A DNA stretch of 6,002 nucleotides, taken from the NCBI GenBank assembly GCA_017537495.1, contig JAFYKS010000389.1, positions 1-6,002 of the forward strand, written 5' to 3'. The notes beneath the pieces were generated by a model that saw nothing but the letters and a program-made list of their open reading frames with translations, had not been told where the DNA came from and did no database searches. The translations under genes and the position numbers were made by a program. Positions 4,714-6,002 of the stretch are shown piece by piece. How positions within the stretch are numbered: the first letter of the stretch is position 1; every line of letters begins with the position of its first letter. The stretch comes from Bacillota bacterium. Lineage in GTDB: Bacteria; Bacillota; Clostridia; Peptostreptococcales; Anaerovoracaceae.

Positions 4714-5579
4714 CCTATTTCATGACATAATTCAACCACAACCAGTTCCGGCCGGTTAAAAATACGGATTGGCATCAGGCTGTTTCCAAGTCCGCGGCTC
4801 ACATACATAGTGGTATCGCCTTCCGTATGAGAGCCCTCTGTATATTCAGGGAAAAAGCCCTGGCCAGGCGCGATAATGCCGCCAAGCCCAGGCAGACGCC
4901 ACTGTCCTCCGTGAGCATGACCGGTGAAAACCAGATCCAGTCCTGCTTCCGCATACACATCCAGCATCTCAGGTCTATGGGAGAGAAGGATGGTGAAGCG
5001 GTTCAGACTGTCCAGGTTCTCAAGCTGTACTTCCATAACCGTTCTCTCGTCTTCCAGTATATTTCCTGCCTCATCAGTCTTTCCCACGTTGAAAATCGGG
5101 TCCAGAACTCCCATCAATGTGATGGCTGTACCGTTCTGTTCCAGATCTGCAGCCTCATTTTCCAATATGGTCACGCCGCATTCCTTCAGTCCGGCTTTCA
5201 GCTGTTCATATGCTTCCGGAATCCGGTTTTCATGGTTCCCGGGCACATAATAACATGGAGCCACTCCCACCGCCTTCTGAGCAAAATCCAGTGCAGTCTC
5301 CACGTCCGTATTCCGTGAGTCAATCATATCCCCGGTGATGACGATGATATCAGGATTCTGTTCGACAATTTTCGACACGATTCGACGCTGTCCGCGTCCA
5401 AACTCTTTATTATGCAGATCTGAAACCTGCACAATGGTATATCCATCAAATTCTGCCGGAATCCGCCCGCTCACAACCTGCGACCGGCTCACCGTCAGAT
5501 CATTGTTCTGCCAGATGCAGAACCCCGCCAGAACTGCCGCAGCCAGAAGCACTGCTGTAATTCGTTTCTTCTTCATCAT
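4710..5579 (-). CDS. Membrane-anchored metallophosphoesterase (YkuE/YaeI-like)
   Basis: This 289-residue protein is a calcineurin-like phosphoesterase with a dinuclear metal site. The metal-binding motifs appear in order: D54-x-H56 (VSDLH), G83-D84 (ITGDMID), G114-N115-H116-E117, H201 (LLSHRPE) and GHAHGGQ (220-226, with H221 and H223). All expected ligands are present, so it should be active. The N-terminus MMKKKR plus a hydrophobic run (about 8-23) is a signal anchor or signal peptide, which places the enzyme outside or at the membrane. Relatives YkuE and YaeI act on cell-envelope lipids such as UDP-diacylglucosamine, but specificity is not visible here. GGAGGGG (5586-5592) lies 6 bases before the first ATG; the second ATG (5576) is an equal-looking alternative. 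The gene starts 15 bases after the radical SAM gene, so they form an operon. Confidence 0.92.
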   Translation of the reverse strand: MMKKKRITAVLLAAAVLAGFCIWQNNDLTVSRSQVVSGRIPAEFDGYTIVQVSDLHNKEFGRGQRRIVSKIVEQNPDIIVITGDMIDSRNTDVETALDFAQKAVGVAPCYYVPGNHENRIPEAYEQLKAGLKECGVTILENEAADLEQNGTAITLMGVLDPIFNVGKTDEAGNILEDERTVMEVQLENLDSLNRFTILLSHRPEMLDVYAEAGLDLVFTGHAHGGQWRLPGLGGIIAPGQGFFPEYTEGSHTEGDTTMYVSRGLGNSLMPIRIFNRPELVVVELCHEIG

Positions 5580-5594
5580 AAAAATCCCCTCCGA

Positions 5595-6002
5595 CTAAAA
5601 CAGACTGAGCTGTTCCCCCGACGTCCTGTCCTCAAATTCCTTTAAATATGCAAAAACCTGGTCCGGCCCATACATGATTCCCTGCTTTTCACAGGTTTCC
5701 TTCACCATTGCCGACAATTCCTTCTCCCTGGGACTTCCGTACACATAATTCAGTCCGAAATCGTGAAGATACCGCTCCTTCATCCCCGGGAAGTGCCGAT
5801 CCAGCTGCCGGAAAAAGTACTCACGGTTTCCTTCCCGCATGGTCACACCTGCACCAAACCAGATGATGCCACGCACTCCTGCATCCACACACATGTTCAG
5901 CAGAGCCTGAATGTTCTCACGCGTATCATTAATATACGGTAAAATCGGTGTCATCCACACCACCGTCGGAACCCCGGCCTGCCGCAGCTCCTTCAGTACC
6001 TC
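5595..6002 (-). CDS. SPL-family radical SAM protein, C-terminal part (runs off window)
   Basis: This is the last 135 residues of a protein whose frame is open to the right edge. The pattern matches the C-terminal half of SPL-type (spore photoproduct lyase-like, Rv2578c-related) radical SAM proteins: EVLKELRQAGVPTVVWMTPILPYIND (1-26, a late barrel strand with the typical P-x-x-P-x-x-ND loop), TRENIQALLNMCVDAGVRGI (27-46), then REYFFRQLDRHFPGMKERY (60-78), and a helical tail including EKQGIMYGPDQVFAYLKEF (108-126). The CxxxCxxC iron-sulfur motif would lie outside the window, so radical SAM activity is inferred from family resemblance. The protein ends in EQLSLF; QLSLF (131-135) equals the consensus bacterial beta-clamp-binding pentapeptide QL[SD]LF. 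This would fit a DNA repair role, since SPL itself repairs UV lesions. Its stop is 15 bases before the phosphoesterase start. Confidence 0.8.
   Translation of the reverse strand, partial: EVLKELRQAGVPTVVWMTPILPYINDTRENIQALLNMCVDAGVRGIIWFGAGVTMREGNREYFFRQLDRHFPGMKERYLHDFGLNYVYGSPREKELSAMVKETCEKQGIMYGPDQVFAYLKEFEDRTSGEQLSLF

Noticed and set aside
4827..5318. Plus-strand open frames over the phosphoesterase gene
   Set aside because: The minus-strand frame carries all five metallophosphoesterase motifs; the plus-strand products resemble nothing.
5508..5579. Lipoprotein signal with Cys21 in the phosphoesterase
   Set aside because: The residues before Cys21 are LAGF, and Phe at position -1 does not fit a lipobox; a signal anchor or plain signal peptide is more likely.
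1..6002. Mobile element, phage, CRISPR, tRNA or riboswitch
   Set aside because: I saw no transposase, integrase, terminal inverted repeats, direct repeat arrays, cloverleaf or leader long enough for a riboswitch; gaps between genes are short and explained by promoters and terminators.

Overview
The window looks like chromosomal DNA of a low-to-mid G+C Bacillota, most likely an anaerobic member of the Clostridia. Supporting signs are strong AGGAGG-type ribosome binding sites, short intergenic gaps, stem plus T-tract terminators, and the gene mix: BlaI/BlaR1, an AraC-GNAT hybrid, a CatA-like acyltransferase, a YfcC transporter and an SPL-family radical SAM protein. The genus cannot be named from this sequence. 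All eight genes lie on the minus strand, so transcription runs from right to left. No gene-free stretch exceeds about 140 bases. I see no tRNA, rRNA, CRISPR array, insertion sequence or phage gene.

Right part (6002 to about 3154), read in the direction of transcription: the C-terminal 135 residues of an SPL-type (spore photoproduct lyase-like) radical SAM protein, ending in QLSLF; 15 bases later a membrane-anchored YkuE/YaeI-type metallophosphoesterase; then, after 44 bases, a YfcC-family membrane carrier. The first two look like an operon. The carrier may be read through from them or have its own weak promoter. A strong intrinsic terminator at 3154-3191 closes this unit.

Middle part (about 3110 to 1014): an extended -10 promoter drives a fusion of an AraC-type DNA-binding domain with a GNAT acetyltransferase. 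Its stop codon overlaps the start of a CatA-like O-acyltransferase (ATGA), so the two are translationally coupled. An XRE regulator with two C-terminal membrane helices follows, with its own good ribosome binding site and probably its own promoter. A second intrinsic terminator at 1014-1051 ends this unit.

Left part (about 980 to 1): a BlaI-type repressor and the N-terminal 169 residues of its BlaR1-type membrane sensor-protease, which runs off the window. Their promoter is easy to read: a perfect TTGACA, a 17-base spacer and a -10 embedded in a near-perfect palindrome. A second copy of the palindrome sits in the leader. This is a self-regulated cell-wall or antibiotic sensing switch, and no beta-lactamase or PBP gene is visible beside it.

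Most of the window is ordinary accessory and stress-response content. The points most worth a second look are the terminal clamp-binding-like motif on the radical SAM protein, the double BlaI operator, the coupled AraC-GNAT/CatA-like pair with an apparently altered CAT active site, and the membrane-tethered XRE regulator. I found no clear evidence of a wholly new system.
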